In this document: positions 25,198 to 34,002 of the stretch, piece after piece | Numbering within the stretch: position 1 is the first letter of the stretch | Layout: the number at the start of each line of letters is the position of its first letter | Origin: a bacterium | GTDB taxonomy: Bacteria; UBP6; UBA1177 | Length of the DNA stretch: 55,875 bases | Reading direction: 5' to 3' | Assembly: GCA_017405875.1 (NCBI GenBank) | Contig: JAFQZM010000021.1 | Span: 1-55,875, forward strand | The notes under the pieces: model-generated | The model's input: only the letters and a program-made list of their open reading frames with translations | Databases searched by the model: none | What the model was told of the DNA's origin: nothing | Translations under genes and position numbers: made by a program

Positions 25198-25238
25198 AAA
25201 TCCGCATATATGTTTAACAAAACGGGATCGGGCCACTC

Positions 25239-25266
25239 TTTACTAATTTTATTTTTGAAGTATAAG
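25239..25266 (+). promoter_or_regulatory. Possible promoter for the UbiA-family gene
   Basis: TTTACT at 25239-25244 and TATAAG at 25261-25266 are 16 bp apart. TGCTTTTCGGAGG follows immediately, combining the GC/T-tract leader and the ribosome site. Confidence 0.42.
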
Positions 25267-25287
25267 CAAATGCTTTTCGGAGGTTTG

Positions 25288-26160
25288 ATGAAGCACCTTT
25301 CAGACTTTATAAAATCGGCACGTTTCGCCGAAGTTTCGATACTTCTGGGTTTTCCGATGATCGGTCTTTTCTTTGCCTTTACATCGCCGGATCAGCTTGT
25401 TTCGCTCCCGGTTTTCCTTTTTGCGGCGGCGATTTTCTCGCTTTTTACGGCGATTTACGCTTTCAACGGATTTGCAGGAACAGAAGACGACAAACACAAT
25501 TCGCGCCTTGCCGACCTCGCCGGAAAACGCCGTTCGTTCATCGTGACACTTGCAGTTTCGCTTCTGCTTTCGCTCGTTCTTTTCTCTCTGATAAAGCCGG
25601 TTCTCGCCCTATTTTCAGCCGTAAGTTTTCTGCTCTGGTGCCTCTATTCGTTCCCGAAAAAAGGGTTCAAATACCGCCCGTTCCTCGGAACGCTGATACA
25701 TTTCATCGGCCAGATAATACACTTTCTCATGGGTTACACCGTTTTGGCTCCGCTTGACAAAGGGAGTGCCGCCGCTTCGGTTTATTTCGCGCTTCTTTTT
25801 TCCGCAGGGCACATAAACCACGAACTTATCGACCACGACGCCGATGAAAAAAGCGGAATAAAAACCGGAGCCGTTTCATTCGGGGTCTCCGCTTGGGAAA
25901 AGGTTTCTTTCGCACTTTTTACGCTTGCAGCACTTTATATTTCGGCTCTTTCGGTGATTGAAAAAGAACTTCTGCCGGTCTGTTTTCCTTTCATCATCGC
26001 AGGACTCATCCATATAATTTTCAAAATATGCAGATTCAAGAAGGCTCCTGTTCAGGCGAAATTTCTTGAAGAGAGGCATTTTTACAGAATACTTTACTTT
26101 GCCGCAGGAATACTCTTCATAGCGGCGAAAATTTTTGATTTTGCAAATTTAATCAAATGA
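25288..26160 (+). CDS. UbiA-family prenyltransferase
   Basis: The 290-residue polytopic membrane protein has about eight hydrophobic segments. The two Asp-rich UbiA motifs are recognisable: YAFNGFAGTEDDKHNSR at about 55-71 and NHELIDHDADEKSGIKT at about 170-186. Enzymes of this superfamily transfer a prenyl chain from a diphosphate donor to an aromatic or other acceptor. The acceptor here is unknown, and no quinone or haem genes are adjacent. The start at 25288 is set by a GGAGG site. The stop overlaps the next start as ATGA, so the two genes are translationally coupled. Confidence 0.82.
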   Translation: MKHLSDFIKSARFAEVSILLGFPMIGLFFAFTSPDQLVSLPVFLFAAAIFSLFTAIYAFNGFAGTEDDKHNSRLADLAGKRRSFIVTLAVSLLLSLVLFSLIKPVLALFSAVSFLLWCLYSFPKKGFKYRPFLGTLIHFIGQIIHFLMGYTVLAPLDKGSAAASVYFALLFSAGHINHELIDHDADEKSGIKTGAVSFGVSAWEKVSFALFTLAALYISALSVIEKELLPVCFPFIIAGLIHIIFKICRFKKAPVQAKFLEERHFYRILYFAAGILFIAAKIFDFANLIK

Positions 26161-27149
26161 ATACAATGAGTTACAATGCAAGCATAATTTATTTTTCGGG
26201 GAAGACCGATGCCGAAAAAATAGCTGAAAAGTTAACGAGCTCAGGAATAAAAACTAAACTTTTTCCGGTAAAAAAGTGCATCATCACAGAAGATATTTCC
26301 GAGTATTTCGTTTTCGACAGAACTCAGGCAGATCCGCTTGAAAAAGCCTATCTGCGGGACGGAAAAACCGATCCTGCGGCGCTTCTTTCGATTCAGAAGA
26401 TAATTCTCGACAGAATCCTTGCAGAAGCTGACGAAAACACGGTTTTCTTTGTCGAAGAGAGCTTTGTTCCGGAATGTTTTTACATCAGAAAAGCACTTTT
26501 CAGAAACCGCAGAACTTTCTATTCTTTCGGCAGAATCGCTCCCGAATCCGGTCTTTCGGTCGTTCGCGGCGCACTCGACCTTGGTTTTCACGAGGCTTCG
26601 TTTCTGGATTTTGCCGGGACTGAAAAGCCGGCGTTTCCGGCAGCAAAAATACCGCAGTTTCCTGAATTTAACGGGATAGTTGCGATAGACGCTCCGCCGG
26701 ACTCGATTCCGGCAAGATATCTGCGATTTTTCAGAAGTCCGCTTCAACTCACGAAAGGACTCATCCGCTTTTACAACTCGTATCTTCAGGAAGAAAGACA
26801 CGGAAAAATCTTAGTCTATTCGCCGGAAAAAGAGGCTGACTGCTACACGATTTCCGAAAGAACGGCACAGTTCATCCGGCTTCTGGGAGCGCGAGGAAAA
26901 ACTTTTTCCGATTTTTCGGAACTTCCATTCGGCGCGGCAGTTCTCACCTGGTCGACAAAGCGGTTTTTCTCGCTTTTGAAAAACGGTTTCAGACCGATAC
27001 CGATGACAAAATCCCTCTCAGCCAAACTTTTTGACCCGAAAACAAAGTCTCCGGCAGAGCTGATCACGTCTGCTCCGGACAAGGAAGCGTTCTTAAAAAT
27101 AAAAGATTTTCTCCACAACTGCGAACTTAGAAATTTTAAGATAAAATAA
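26157..27149 (+). CDS. Unknown protein coupled to the UbiA-family gene
   Basis: This 330-residue soluble protein is not recognised. It has no signal peptide, no membrane segment and no clear nucleotide-binding motif. It reads as alternating alpha/beta with a Ser/Phe/Lys-rich composition, and a stretch GKILVYSPEKEADCYTISE at about 218-236. This faintly recalls GT-B-fold or capsule-type sugar transferases, too weakly to assign. Its ATG overlaps the UbiA stop by 4 nt, so it is very likely made together with that enzyme. A new promoter separates it from the next gene. Confidence 0.7.
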   Translation: MNTMSYNASIIYFSGKTDAEKIAEKLTSSGIKTKLFPVKKCIITEDISEYFVFDRTQADPLEKAYLRDGKTDPAALLSIQKIILDRILAEADENTVFFVEESFVPECFYIRKALFRNRRTFYSFGRIAPESGLSVVRGALDLGFHEASFLDFAGTEKPAFPAAKIPQFPEFNGIVAIDAPPDSIPARYLRFFRSPLQLTKGLIRFYNSYLQEERHGKILVYSPEKEADCYTISERTAQFIRLLGARGKTFSDFSELPFGAAVLTWSTKRFFSLLKNGFRPIPMTKSLSAKLFDPKTKSPAELITSAPDKEAFLKIKDFLHNCELRNFKIK

Positions 27150-27186
27150 TCTCCAATTCGCAAGCCTTCGCGCGCGCTTTATTTAT

Positions 27187-27214
27187 TTGCTTTTAATTTT
27201 ACTTTAAGGATAAT
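27187..27214 (+). promoter_or_regulatory. Promoter for the transglutaminase-HK-barrel operon
   Basis: TTGCTT at 27187-27192 and GATAAT at 27209-27214 are 16 bp apart. AGGCGGTTTTTTG follows directly, then an AAGGGG ribosome site. Confidence 0.55.
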
Positions 27215-27238
27215 AGGCGGTTTTTTGAAGGGGCATCA

Positions 27239-28618
27239 ATGAGCAAGCCGGTTTTTCTGTTTTTATCACTCTTTTTTTCATTCTTCATTTTCGCGGAGAC
27301 GAATGTCTACAGAATCTCGATGATGGGAGCTGAAATCGGCAGAAGCACCGAGACTTGGGAAGAGAAAAAAAATCCTGACGGAAGCTGCGAAATCACGCTG
27401 CGTTCTGTTTCGGAAATGAGTTTAGCCCGCGGTCTCGATTCGATGACGATAAAATCGGACACCACTCTTTCAGCCGACTGCATCACCTTTGAACCGAAGC
27501 GGATAAAAGGCGAAATATCGGAAGGCGGCTCTAAAGTTTTTGTCGAAGGCTTTAACAGGAACGGCGTTTTCGAAACCAGCATGACAAAAAACGGAAGCAG
27601 GGAAACTTCAAGTTTTCAGGTAAAGAAAAATTCCGCGTTTTTCGGAATGATTTTCAAGAAACTCGGCGCAGAAGAGCTTTTAAAAGGCGGAAAGACTTCA
27701 ATAATTTCTGAAGAAAGCCTTGCCGAGAGCGAAGTTTCGTATTCAGCTTCGAAAAATGCTGACGGAACAGTTTCGGCTACGGTCGTTTTTCAGGGAATCC
27801 CGATAAAATACACTGTTTCAAACAAAAAAGTGCTCCGTTCCGAGATACAGGGAGGACTTATCGTCTACACTCTCGAATCTCTGCCCGAAACAAAAACGGC
27901 TCCCGCTACAGGAAGCCCCGACATTCTGCAGACTACGAAACTTTTCAATGAGGGAATTGCTATAAAATCTCCGAGAAAAACACAGAATACGATTTTCCAA
28001 GTCGAAAATTCAGATTTTGCGTCGATTCCCGAAACGTGCTTTCAGAAAAAAGGGAACAACACTCTGACGGTTAGCGCTGACGCGGCAAACTGCAGAAATC
28101 TGCCCGAAGCATCCGACACTCAGCCGAATATAATCGAAGACAGCAACAATCCCGAAATCGTCCGTGCAGCCCGTAAAATCGTTCTCGGCGCGCCGAATCA
28201 GCAGGAAATGGTGAAGCGCATTGCGAAATTCGTTTACAAGCACATAAGCAATAAAAACTACAACCACGGGAATATGTCGGCAGGCGAAGTTCTGCGTACC
28301 AAAAGCGGAGACTGCACCGAGCATTCCGCACTTTTCGCGGCGCTTTCGCGTGCTGCAGGAATCCCTGCGAAAATGGTTTACGGCGTCGTTCTGAATCCGG
28401 GCGGAGAATTTTTCTTCCACAACTGGAACGAAGTTTTTGCTGACGGAAAATGGATATCTGTTGATTCGACCTTCAACTTGATTCCGGCTGATTCTTCGAG
28501 AATAACGCTTATTTACGGCGGTTCAGACAGCAGATCGCGTGAACAGGTTTCACTTTCTGTTTTAAAGTTTCTGAACAACACCAAAATTTTTGTAAGAGGC
28601 TTTTCAAATGAAAAGTGA
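27239..28618 (+). CDS. Exported transglutaminase-like protein
   Basis: The 459-residue product has a signal peptide (about 1-19, ending FIFA) and a beta-rich N-terminal domain to about residue 290. A C-terminal transglutaminase-like domain then spans about 300-440. The catalytic Cys is in SGDCTEHSALF (about 359), the His in FFFHNWNEVF (about 394) and the Asp in ISVDSTF. Such periplasmic domains act as cysteine proteases or amide-cleaving enzymes in addition to crosslinking; the substrate is unknown. The next gene begins inside its last codons, an 11-nt overlap. Confidence 0.87.
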   Translation: MSKPVFLFLSLFFSFFIFAETNVYRISMMGAEIGRSTETWEEKKNPDGSCEITLRSVSEMSLARGLDSMTIKSDTTLSADCITFEPKRIKGEISEGGSKVFVEGFNRNGVFETSMTKNGSRETSSFQVKKNSAFFGMIFKKLGAEELLKGGKTSIISEESLAESEVSYSASKNADGTVSATVVFQGIPIKYTVSNKKVLRSEIQGGLIVYTLESLPETKTAPATGSPDILQTTKLFNEGIAIKSPRKTQNTIFQVENSDFASIPETCFQKKGNNTLTVSADAANCRNLPEASDTQPNIIEDSNNPEIVRAARKIVLGAPNQQEMVKRIAKFVYKHISNKNYNHGNMSAGEVLRTKSGDCTEHSALFAALSRAAGIPAKMVYGVVLNPGGEFFFHNWNEVFADGKWISVDSTFNLIPADSSRITLIYGGSDSRSREQVSLSVLKFLNNTKIFVRGFSNEK

Positions 28619-29216
28619 GAATTTTGTCTGCAGCGATTTTCTGATAAAGGCGGGGCACGAAATCGTCAACATAATGACGCCGCTCGAGCACATCGAATAT
28701 CTGGAAGAAGATATGATTGCAGCAAGAGTGACACGCGGCGAAAAGCTTGGAAGACAACTCGGAAGGATAGGAAGGCTGATTTCCGGCGAAAACGGAAACG
28801 AGCCTTACGAATTCAGCGAATTTATTTACGACATCAAGGAAAAATGCCGCAGTCTGGGAATAAAGGTTGCGGCGGAAAACAAAAACTACAACTCGATCGA
28901 GACGATAAAAGGAAAAAACCTGATGTCGTGCGTGATTGACGAAATACTTGCGAACTGGAAAATGCACGGCAAAGGCGAATTTTCGATAAACATAGCCGAC
29001 GAAAAGACGATCGTTTTCAAAAACGACTACGATCCCGCCTCTTTGAAAAATGCCGGCAGCACGAAAGAAGAACTTGCAGAACCATTTGTCAAAGGAGCTT
29101 TTTCCAAAGGCTCCGGACTCGGTTTGTACATGATTGAACTCGCTTCAAAAGAAGGAGGTTTCACTTGGAATTTATCAGCAGACGAAAAATATTTTTCCTT
29201 ATCGCTTGTCTTCTGA
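28608..29216 (+). CDS. Small cytosolic histidine kinase-like protein
   Basis: This 202-residue protein has no signal or membrane segment. An H-box-like sequence near the N-terminus (LIKAGHEIVNIMTPLEHIE, His17) is followed by a GHKL ATPase domain with an N-box-like DEILANW and the G2-type GSGLGLYMIELASKEGG at the end. That is a bare DHp plus catalytic core with no sensor, so it must be signalled by another protein. No response regulator is nearby. It overlaps the transglutaminase gene by 11 nt and the barrel gene by 52 nt. Either a kinase or an anti-sigma-type ATPase is possible, the H-box favouring the kinase. Confidence 0.75.
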   Translation: MKSENFVCSDFLIKAGHEIVNIMTPLEHIEYLEEDMIAARVTRGEKLGRQLGRIGRLISGENGNEPYEFSEFIYDIKEKCRSLGIKVAAENKNYNSIETIKGKNLMSCVIDEILANWKMHGKGEFSINIADEKTIVFKNDYDPASLKNAGSTKEELAEPFVKGAFSKGSGLGLYMIELASKEGGFTWNLSADEKYFSLSLVF

Positions 29217-30100
29217 TTTTCTCCGCTCTTTTCGCGGATGAAGACAAAGTTTATATGGAAGACCCGCTATCCCCTGTTTCCGATACGACATGGGGAAACC
29301 GCTCGAGAGAGCTGAGACACGCGATAGATACGCAGAACTGCGGCAAAGGCTGCGGCGCTCTGCTCAGCCACAATGCACAGTTCGTAATGAATCCGGCAGC
29401 TCTTATGATCAACAAAATGTTCAGCGTGACGGCACTTTATCAGTTCGTCGAGGCAATGTCTGTATCGGTCAGCGACTCGAAGACAACGACCGTCGGCGGC
29501 GGAATCATGTACTCCTACAACTACGGACTTCACCACATCAAAACGAATTTCGGTTTTCCGATATATCCCGGCTACCTTTACGGCGGTATAAACCTCAACA
29601 ACTACATCGGCAAATTCGAACCGACTCAAAACGACGACACCAATTCCCACTCTTTCGATATCGGAATCGCGGCGCAGATAACTCCTTTCGTGAATCTGGG
29701 ATTTGCCGCTCTTGACGTCTGGACCTTCTACGGACGCGACATTCCGAGAAAACTGAGCTGGAATTTTGAAACCAACATAAGAGATATGTTTTTCATAAAC
29801 ACAGGCTGGCAGTACCACCTGCAGCAGGGAAAAGAAAAGTTTCAGAACAAGCGGACAACGTTGAAAGGCTTCGATTTTTACACCGGTTTCGAGTTCAGAT
29901 ACGCGCTTTTCAGGGCAGGATTCGGCTTCAACAATATCTCTTTCAGCAAGAAACTTACATGGTACACAACGACAAAAACCTTTTCCCTCGCCTTTTACAA
30001 ACCGGGCGCAGGGGGAATTTACGGTAATTTCATGTATAACGAATCGAACTACATCACATTTTCGATAAACGTCGTCTGGGAACCCTCATTCGGCGGTTAA
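29165..30100 (+). CDS. Outer-membrane barrel-like protein (TTG start)
   Basis: The 311-residue exported protein has a signal peptide cleaved after FSALFA (about residue 24), then the NPAAL motif seen in PorV/FadL-like barrels. Amphipathic strands rich in aromatic residues follow, down to the C-terminus (FSINVVWEPSF). I place the start at the TTG at 29165 because a strong AAGGAGGT site lies 4-6 nt before it and no ATG fits. The start is 52 nt inside the histidine-kinase gene. The role is unknown; a transport or assembly protein of the outer membrane is likely. Confidence 0.78.
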   Translation: MEFISRRKIFFLIACLLIFSALFADEDKVYMEDPLSPVSDTTWGNRSRELRHAIDTQNCGKGCGALLSHNAQFVMNPAALMINKMFSVTALYQFVEAMSVSVSDSKTTTVGGGIMYSYNYGLHHIKTNFGFPIYPGYLYGGINLNNYIGKFEPTQNDDTNSHSFDIGIAAQITPFVNLGFAALDVWTFYGRDIPRKLSWNFETNIRDMFFINTGWQYHLQQGKEKFQNKRTTLKGFDFYTGFEFRYALFRAGFGFNNISFSKKLTWYTTTKTFSLAFYKPGAGGIYGNFMYNESNYITFSINVVWEPSFGG

Positions 30101-30113
30101 AAAAGGAGGAAAA

Positions 30114-31094
30114 ATGAGAGCTTTATCAGGGATAAAACCGACCGGTACGCTGCATTTGGGCAACTATTTCGGTGCGGCGCAGCAGTTTTCGGCAATGCAA
30201 AGCAAAAATTACGAAGGTTACTACTTCATAGCTGATTATCACACGCTGAACACCCTGCCGGATCCGACGAAACTTACTGAAAACACTTGGAATATCGTCC
30301 TTGACTACCTCGCTTTCGGGCTTGACCCGGAAAAAAGCGTGATTTTTCTGCAGTCGCTTGTTCCCGAAGTTGCGGAACTCGCGTTCATTCTCGGCAACTA
30401 CACGCCGATGGGACTCATGCAGCGTGCTCACAGCTACAAGGAAAAAACGGCGAAAGGAGAACTTATAAACGTCGGGCTTTTCTACTATCCGCTTCTTATG
30501 ACCGCCGACATTCTGCTTTACAAATCGAACATCGTTCCGGTCGGAAAAGACCAGAAGCAGCATGTTGAGATCGCCCGCGATATAGCAGAAAAGTTCAACC
30601 TTTTCTACCAGAAGGACCTCTTTGTCATTCCTGAACCTTTTATTCCCGAAAGCGTTGCGATAGTTCCGGGAACAGACGGGCAGAAGATGTCGAAAAGCTA
30701 CGGCAACACTATCGAAATGTTCGCAGCCGATCCTGTCCTCAAAAAGCAGATCATGGGAATCGTCACCGATTCGACTCCGCTTGAAGAGCCGAAAAACCCC
30801 GAAAAATGTAATGTCTACAACATTTACAAGCTCATAGTTCCGCCGGAAAAAGCCAAAGAAATGGCTGACAAACTCTCGGCAGGCGGATACGGCTACGGAC
30901 ACGCGAAGAAAGAACTCCTTGCGGCAGTCCACGAATTTTTCGATCCGATGAGAGCAAAAAGAGCCGAGCTTGAAAAAAACATGGATTACGTAAGAAAAGT
31001 TATCGCGGAAGGAAGTGCAAAAGCGCGTGAAACAGCGGTCGAAACGATAAAAGAAGTCAAAAAAACAGTCGGCTTAGTCGGCAATATTTACTAG
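30114..31094 (+). CDS. trpS: Tryptophanyl-tRNA synthetase
   Basis: TrpS charges tRNA-Trp in the cytoplasm. The 326-residue class I synthetase has the N-terminal GIKPTGTLHLGNY, containing the HIGH-type motif, and KMSKSYGN (about 191-198) for the second catalytic loop. Length matches the bacterial enzyme. An AAGGAGG site precedes the ATG. OmpA-family and other genes follow at 9-16 nt spacing, so it is in a longer operon with envelope genes. Confidence 0.97.
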   Translation: MRALSGIKPTGTLHLGNYFGAAQQFSAMQSKNYEGYYFIADYHTLNTLPDPTKLTENTWNIVLDYLAFGLDPEKSVIFLQSLVPEVAELAFILGNYTPMGLMQRAHSYKEKTAKGELINVGLFYYPLLMTADILLYKSNIVPVGKDQKQHVEIARDIAEKFNLFYQKDLFVIPEPFIPESVAIVPGTDGQKMSKSYGNTIEMFAADPVLKKQIMGIVTDSTPLEEPKNPEKCNVYNIYKLIVPPEKAKEMADKLSAGGYGYGHAKKELLAAVHEFFDPMRAKRAELEKNMDYVRKVIAEGSAKARETAVETIKEVKKTVGLVGNIY

Positions 31095-31103
31095 GAGGTT
31101 GAT

Positions 31104-32471
31104 ATGAAACTGAATAAAATTCTCCTCTTTTTGGTACTTTTCCTTTTTGTCGCAAGGCTTTCAGCCGATTTCGCGATTGACGGCAACAGGTTCAAAACCT
31201 CGCCTTTCGCCGACGGATTTTTAACGGTCTACGGCTCGGAAGGACTTGAAGAAGGACTTTTAGGAGTCGATTTCATTATGAATTTTCAGCACAATCCGAT
31301 TCTTGTCTCAGGCGGAAACAAAGTTATTGCAAACCAGCTTGCTTCCGACATTTCGATTTTCTACAGCGTCGTAAAGTGGTTTGACCTCGGCGTTTCGCTT
31401 CCGGTCATCATTTTTGAAAACGGCGACGGCTGGAACAAGGACGACAGTCTTGCAAAAGCGGGTGTCGGCGACCTTAGACTTGTTCCGAGATTTCAGCTTT
31501 TCAGCCTTTTTGATAAGCTGATTTCGATGTCGGTAATCACAGAAGTTACAGCTCCGACCGGGAAACAGATTCACTCGGCACTCGGAAGCAACCAGTTCAC
31601 TTTCCGCCCGGCGATCGCTCTCGGAACCCAGTCGAAATGGATAGATGCTGCGCTCAACCTTTACTACCACGTTCTTCCGAAGCAGACTTTCGCATCATCA
31701 AAATTCGACGACGAATTCGGTCTCAAACTCGGACTCAACGTCCACGCAGTCGAAAAACTCCTTGACATAAACGCTGAATTTCATTCGGCAACCTCGATAA
31801 AATCACCTTTCAAGAACGATGCTCAGGATAACATTGAAATCGGCGGCGGCGTCCGCTTCAAAACTCCGGCAAACATTGATGTTATCGCAGGCGCTTTCGG
31901 CGGTTTCGGCAAAGCGGTAGCAGTTCCCAAATACCGCATCTACGCAGGAATTTCGTGGAATATGAACGTCCTTCCGCCCGAAGAAGAACGCAACAAAGAA
32001 GAATTCAAACTTAGAAAGAGAGAGACTAAACAGGAAGAAAAGCCGAAACAGGAAGAGAAAAAACCTGAAAAGAAAGTCAAGAAGGCAGCACCGAAGAAAA
32101 CCGCTCCGAAACAGGAAGCAGCACTTCCTCAGAAGCCTGTAAAAACCGGAGAAAAACTGCCGAATGAAGTTCACTTCATGCATGAATCCGACTACATCGC
32201 AGATACTGTCGAAATCGAAAAAGTCGCACTCATTCTGACAAGAAACTTCATGCTGAAAATCAGAATCGAAGCTCACACCGACAGGCATGAGAACGCATCT
32301 TTCGCTACTAAACGCGCTAATGCCGTAAAAGCGGTACTCATCAAAAACGGCGTCGAGGCAAACAGAATAAAAATCAAAATAATCGGTGCGGCGGAACCTG
32401 TTTCAAACGGAGACACCGAGCCCGATATGGTTAAAAACAGAAGAGTCGAATTCTTCGTCGTAACGGATTAG
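31104..32471 (+). CDS. OmpA-domain protein with N-terminal barrel
   Basis: The 455-residue outer-membrane protein has a signal peptide (to about residue 21) and a transporter-like barrel of about 270 residues. A Lys/Glu/Pro-rich linker follows (KPKQEEKKPEKKVKKAAPKK, about 315-335). A C-terminal OmpA domain (about 355-452) has the peptidoglycan-binding pattern IEAHTDRHENASFATKRANA and NRRVEFFV. It anchors the outer membrane to the cell wall, and the barrel may also act as a pore. The start is 9 nt after trpS, with an AGGAGG site. Confidence 0.9.
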   Translation: MKLNKILLFLVLFLFVARLSADFAIDGNRFKTSPFADGFLTVYGSEGLEEGLLGVDFIMNFQHNPILVSGGNKVIANQLASDISIFYSVVKWFDLGVSLPVIIFENGDGWNKDDSLAKAGVGDLRLVPRFQLFSLFDKLISMSVITEVTAPTGKQIHSALGSNQFTFRPAIALGTQSKWIDAALNLYYHVLPKQTFASSKFDDEFGLKLGLNVHAVEKLLDINAEFHSATSIKSPFKNDAQDNIEIGGGVRFKTPANIDVIAGAFGGFGKAVAVPKYRIYAGISWNMNVLPPEEERNKEEFKLRKRETKQEEKPKQEEKKPEKKVKKAAPKKTAPKQEAALPQKPVKTGEKLPNEVHFMHESDYIADTVEIEKVALILTRNFMLKIRIEAHTDRHENASFATKRANAVKAVLIKNGVEANRIKIKIIGAAEPVSNGDTEPDMVKNRRVEFFVVTD

Positions 32472-32482
32472 TCAGAGGAAAC

Positions 32483-33292
32483 ATGGAAAAAATCATCTCT
32501 ATCGGCGAAATAGCTCCCAGAATTTACAAGATAGTCATAACTGCTCCGCAGATAGCAAAAATGTGGAAACCGGGTCAGTTTCTCATCATCCACCTCAATG
32601 AAGACAGCGAAAGGATACCGCTCACGATATGCAAACGCGACATTGAAAAAGGAGAACTCACGCTCATCGTTCAGGCAATCGGTGAAAGCACGCGCGAAAT
32701 CTGCGCAAGTCAGCCGGGATCTGAAATCCGCGACGTTTTAGGACCACTCGGAATGCCGAGCGACATAAACCCCGATTTTAAAAGCGTCCTTTTCATTTCG
32801 GGCGGAATCGGCATCACGCCGCTTTATCCGCTGATTCAGAAATATCACGAGCTCGGAATTCAGACGACTGTCCTCATGGGTTTTAGAACGGCGAAAAACC
32901 TCATTTTAGATTCGGAAGTAAAAGAAGTCGCAAACAACATAATGATTGCATCGGATGACGGAACCTTAGGAGAAAAAGGTCTGGCTCTGGATCTCATCGC
33001 CCCGGCAATTGAAAAATGGGGAAAATTCGACCACGTCTACATTGCAGGACCTGTCAGAATGATGCAGTACACCGTTTTCGAAGCGGCAAAATTCGGTATA
33101 AAATCGACTGTCAGCCTCAATCCGCTCATGATAGACGGCACAGGAATGTGCGGCGGCTGCAGAGTGAATATCGGCGGCAAAACTAAATTCGCGTGCGTTG
33201 ACGGGCCGGAATTTGACGGCGAACTGGTTGATTTTGAAAAACTGGCAAAAAAATTAGGCACTTACAAAGATCATCAGTGCCGCATCAGGTAG
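32483..33292 (+). CDS. NfnA/PyrK-like FAD/NAD(P)-binding protein
   Basis: The 269-residue flavoprotein belongs to the ferredoxin-NADP reductase group that contains PyrK and NfnA (GltA-associated alpha subunit). An FAD-binding barrel comes first (WKPGQFLIIHL, then RIPLTICKRD), followed by the NAD(P) domain with ISGGIGITPLYPL. The C-terminal [2Fe-2S] site has GTGMCGGCRVNIGGKTKFAC. In NfnAB the partner is a GltB-like flavoprotein, usually encoded next to it. None is present here, so the partner must be elsewhere or the protein acts alone. It follows the OmpA gene after 11 nt. Confidence 0.87.
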   Translation: MEKIISIGEIAPRIYKIVITAPQIAKMWKPGQFLIIHLNEDSERIPLTICKRDIEKGELTLIVQAIGESTREICASQPGSEIRDVLGPLGMPSDINPDFKSVLFISGGIGITPLYPLIQKYHELGIQTTVLMGFRTAKNLILDSEVKEVANNIMIASDDGTLGEKGLALDLIAPAIEKWGKFDHVYIAGPVRMMQYTVFEAAKFGIKSTVSLNPLMIDGTGMCGGCRVNIGGKTKFACVDGPEFDGELVDFEKLAKKLGTYKDHQCRIR

Positions 33293-33308
33293 TTTTATGA
33301 GGTAAACG

Positions 33309-33926
33309 ATGGATATTTTTACGATTTTCACAAAGGGCGGAATCGTCATGTACCCGATCCTGCTCTGCTCGATCGTGAGTGTGGCGATCCTTTTTGAGCG
33401 CCTTTTCGCCCTCAGAAAAAGCAGAATCATCGCAAACAGAGACCTTTTGATGCACCTTGCAGAAAAACATGCGTGGAACGATCTCAAAGAAGCGGCACAA
33501 AAAGGCGACGACCTCTTTTCCCGCGTGGTTTACATGACTCTGGACGATCCTTCATCCGAAACGGAAACGGAAAAAATCACAGAAATCTACGCAAAAAAAG
33601 TGACGGAAGAAATTTACAGCCATACCTCGATTCCCGGCGTCATGGCTACCCTTTCGCCTCTGCTCGGACTTTTGGGAACAGTCCTCGGCATGATAAGGAT
33701 TTTCAACAAGTTCACCGAAGCGGGCGGAAACCCGATGATCCTGGCGGGCGGCATCTGGGAAGCGCTCATTACGACGGCGGCAGGACTCACCGTCGCGATC
33801 CCGAGCCTCATAATTTACAGATTCCTGACATACACCGCTGAAAAAAGCGTTGCCGAGCTTGAATTCGCTCTGGAAAAATTCGTTATTTTCAGAGGCGACG
33901 GGAAGAACGGAGATAAAAAAAATTAA
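33309..33926 (+). CDS. MotA/TolQ/ExbB proton channel family protein
   Basis: The 205-residue inner-membrane protein fits the TolQ/ExbB family. One N-terminal transmembrane helix (YPILLCSIVSVAILF) is followed by a cytosolic loop and a pair of C-terminal helices with the family signature ATLSPLLGLLGTVLGMI and GGIWEALITTAAGLTVAIP. It normally works with a TolR/ExbD protein to couple the proton or sodium gradient to envelope processes. No TolR/ExbD gene follows; recA, with its own promoter, comes next. Confidence 0.9.
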   Translation: MDIFTIFTKGGIVMYPILLCSIVSVAILFERLFALRKSRIIANRDLLMHLAEKHAWNDLKEAAQKGDDLFSRVVYMTLDDPSSETETEKITEIYAKKVTEEIYSHTSIPGVMATLSPLLGLLGTVLGMIRIFNKFTEAGGNPMILAGGIWEALITTAAGLTVAIPSLIIYRFLTYTAEKSVAELEFALEKFVIFRGDGKNGDKKN

Positions 33927-33943
33927 ATTTTGGTTAAAAAAAG

Positions 33944-33972
33944 TTGATTTTTAGATAATTTTGTCATAATTT
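33944..33972 (+). promoter_or_regulatory. Probable recA promoter
   Basis: TTGATT at 33944-33949 is followed by the -10 candidates CATAAT (33965-33970, preceded by TG) and TAATTT (33967-33972, 17-bp spacing). No obvious LexA-type palindrome was seen, so SOS control cannot be inferred. Confidence 0.42.
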
Positions 33973-34002
33973 CAGATGTAATATTTGTCAATGGAGAGAA
34001 AA

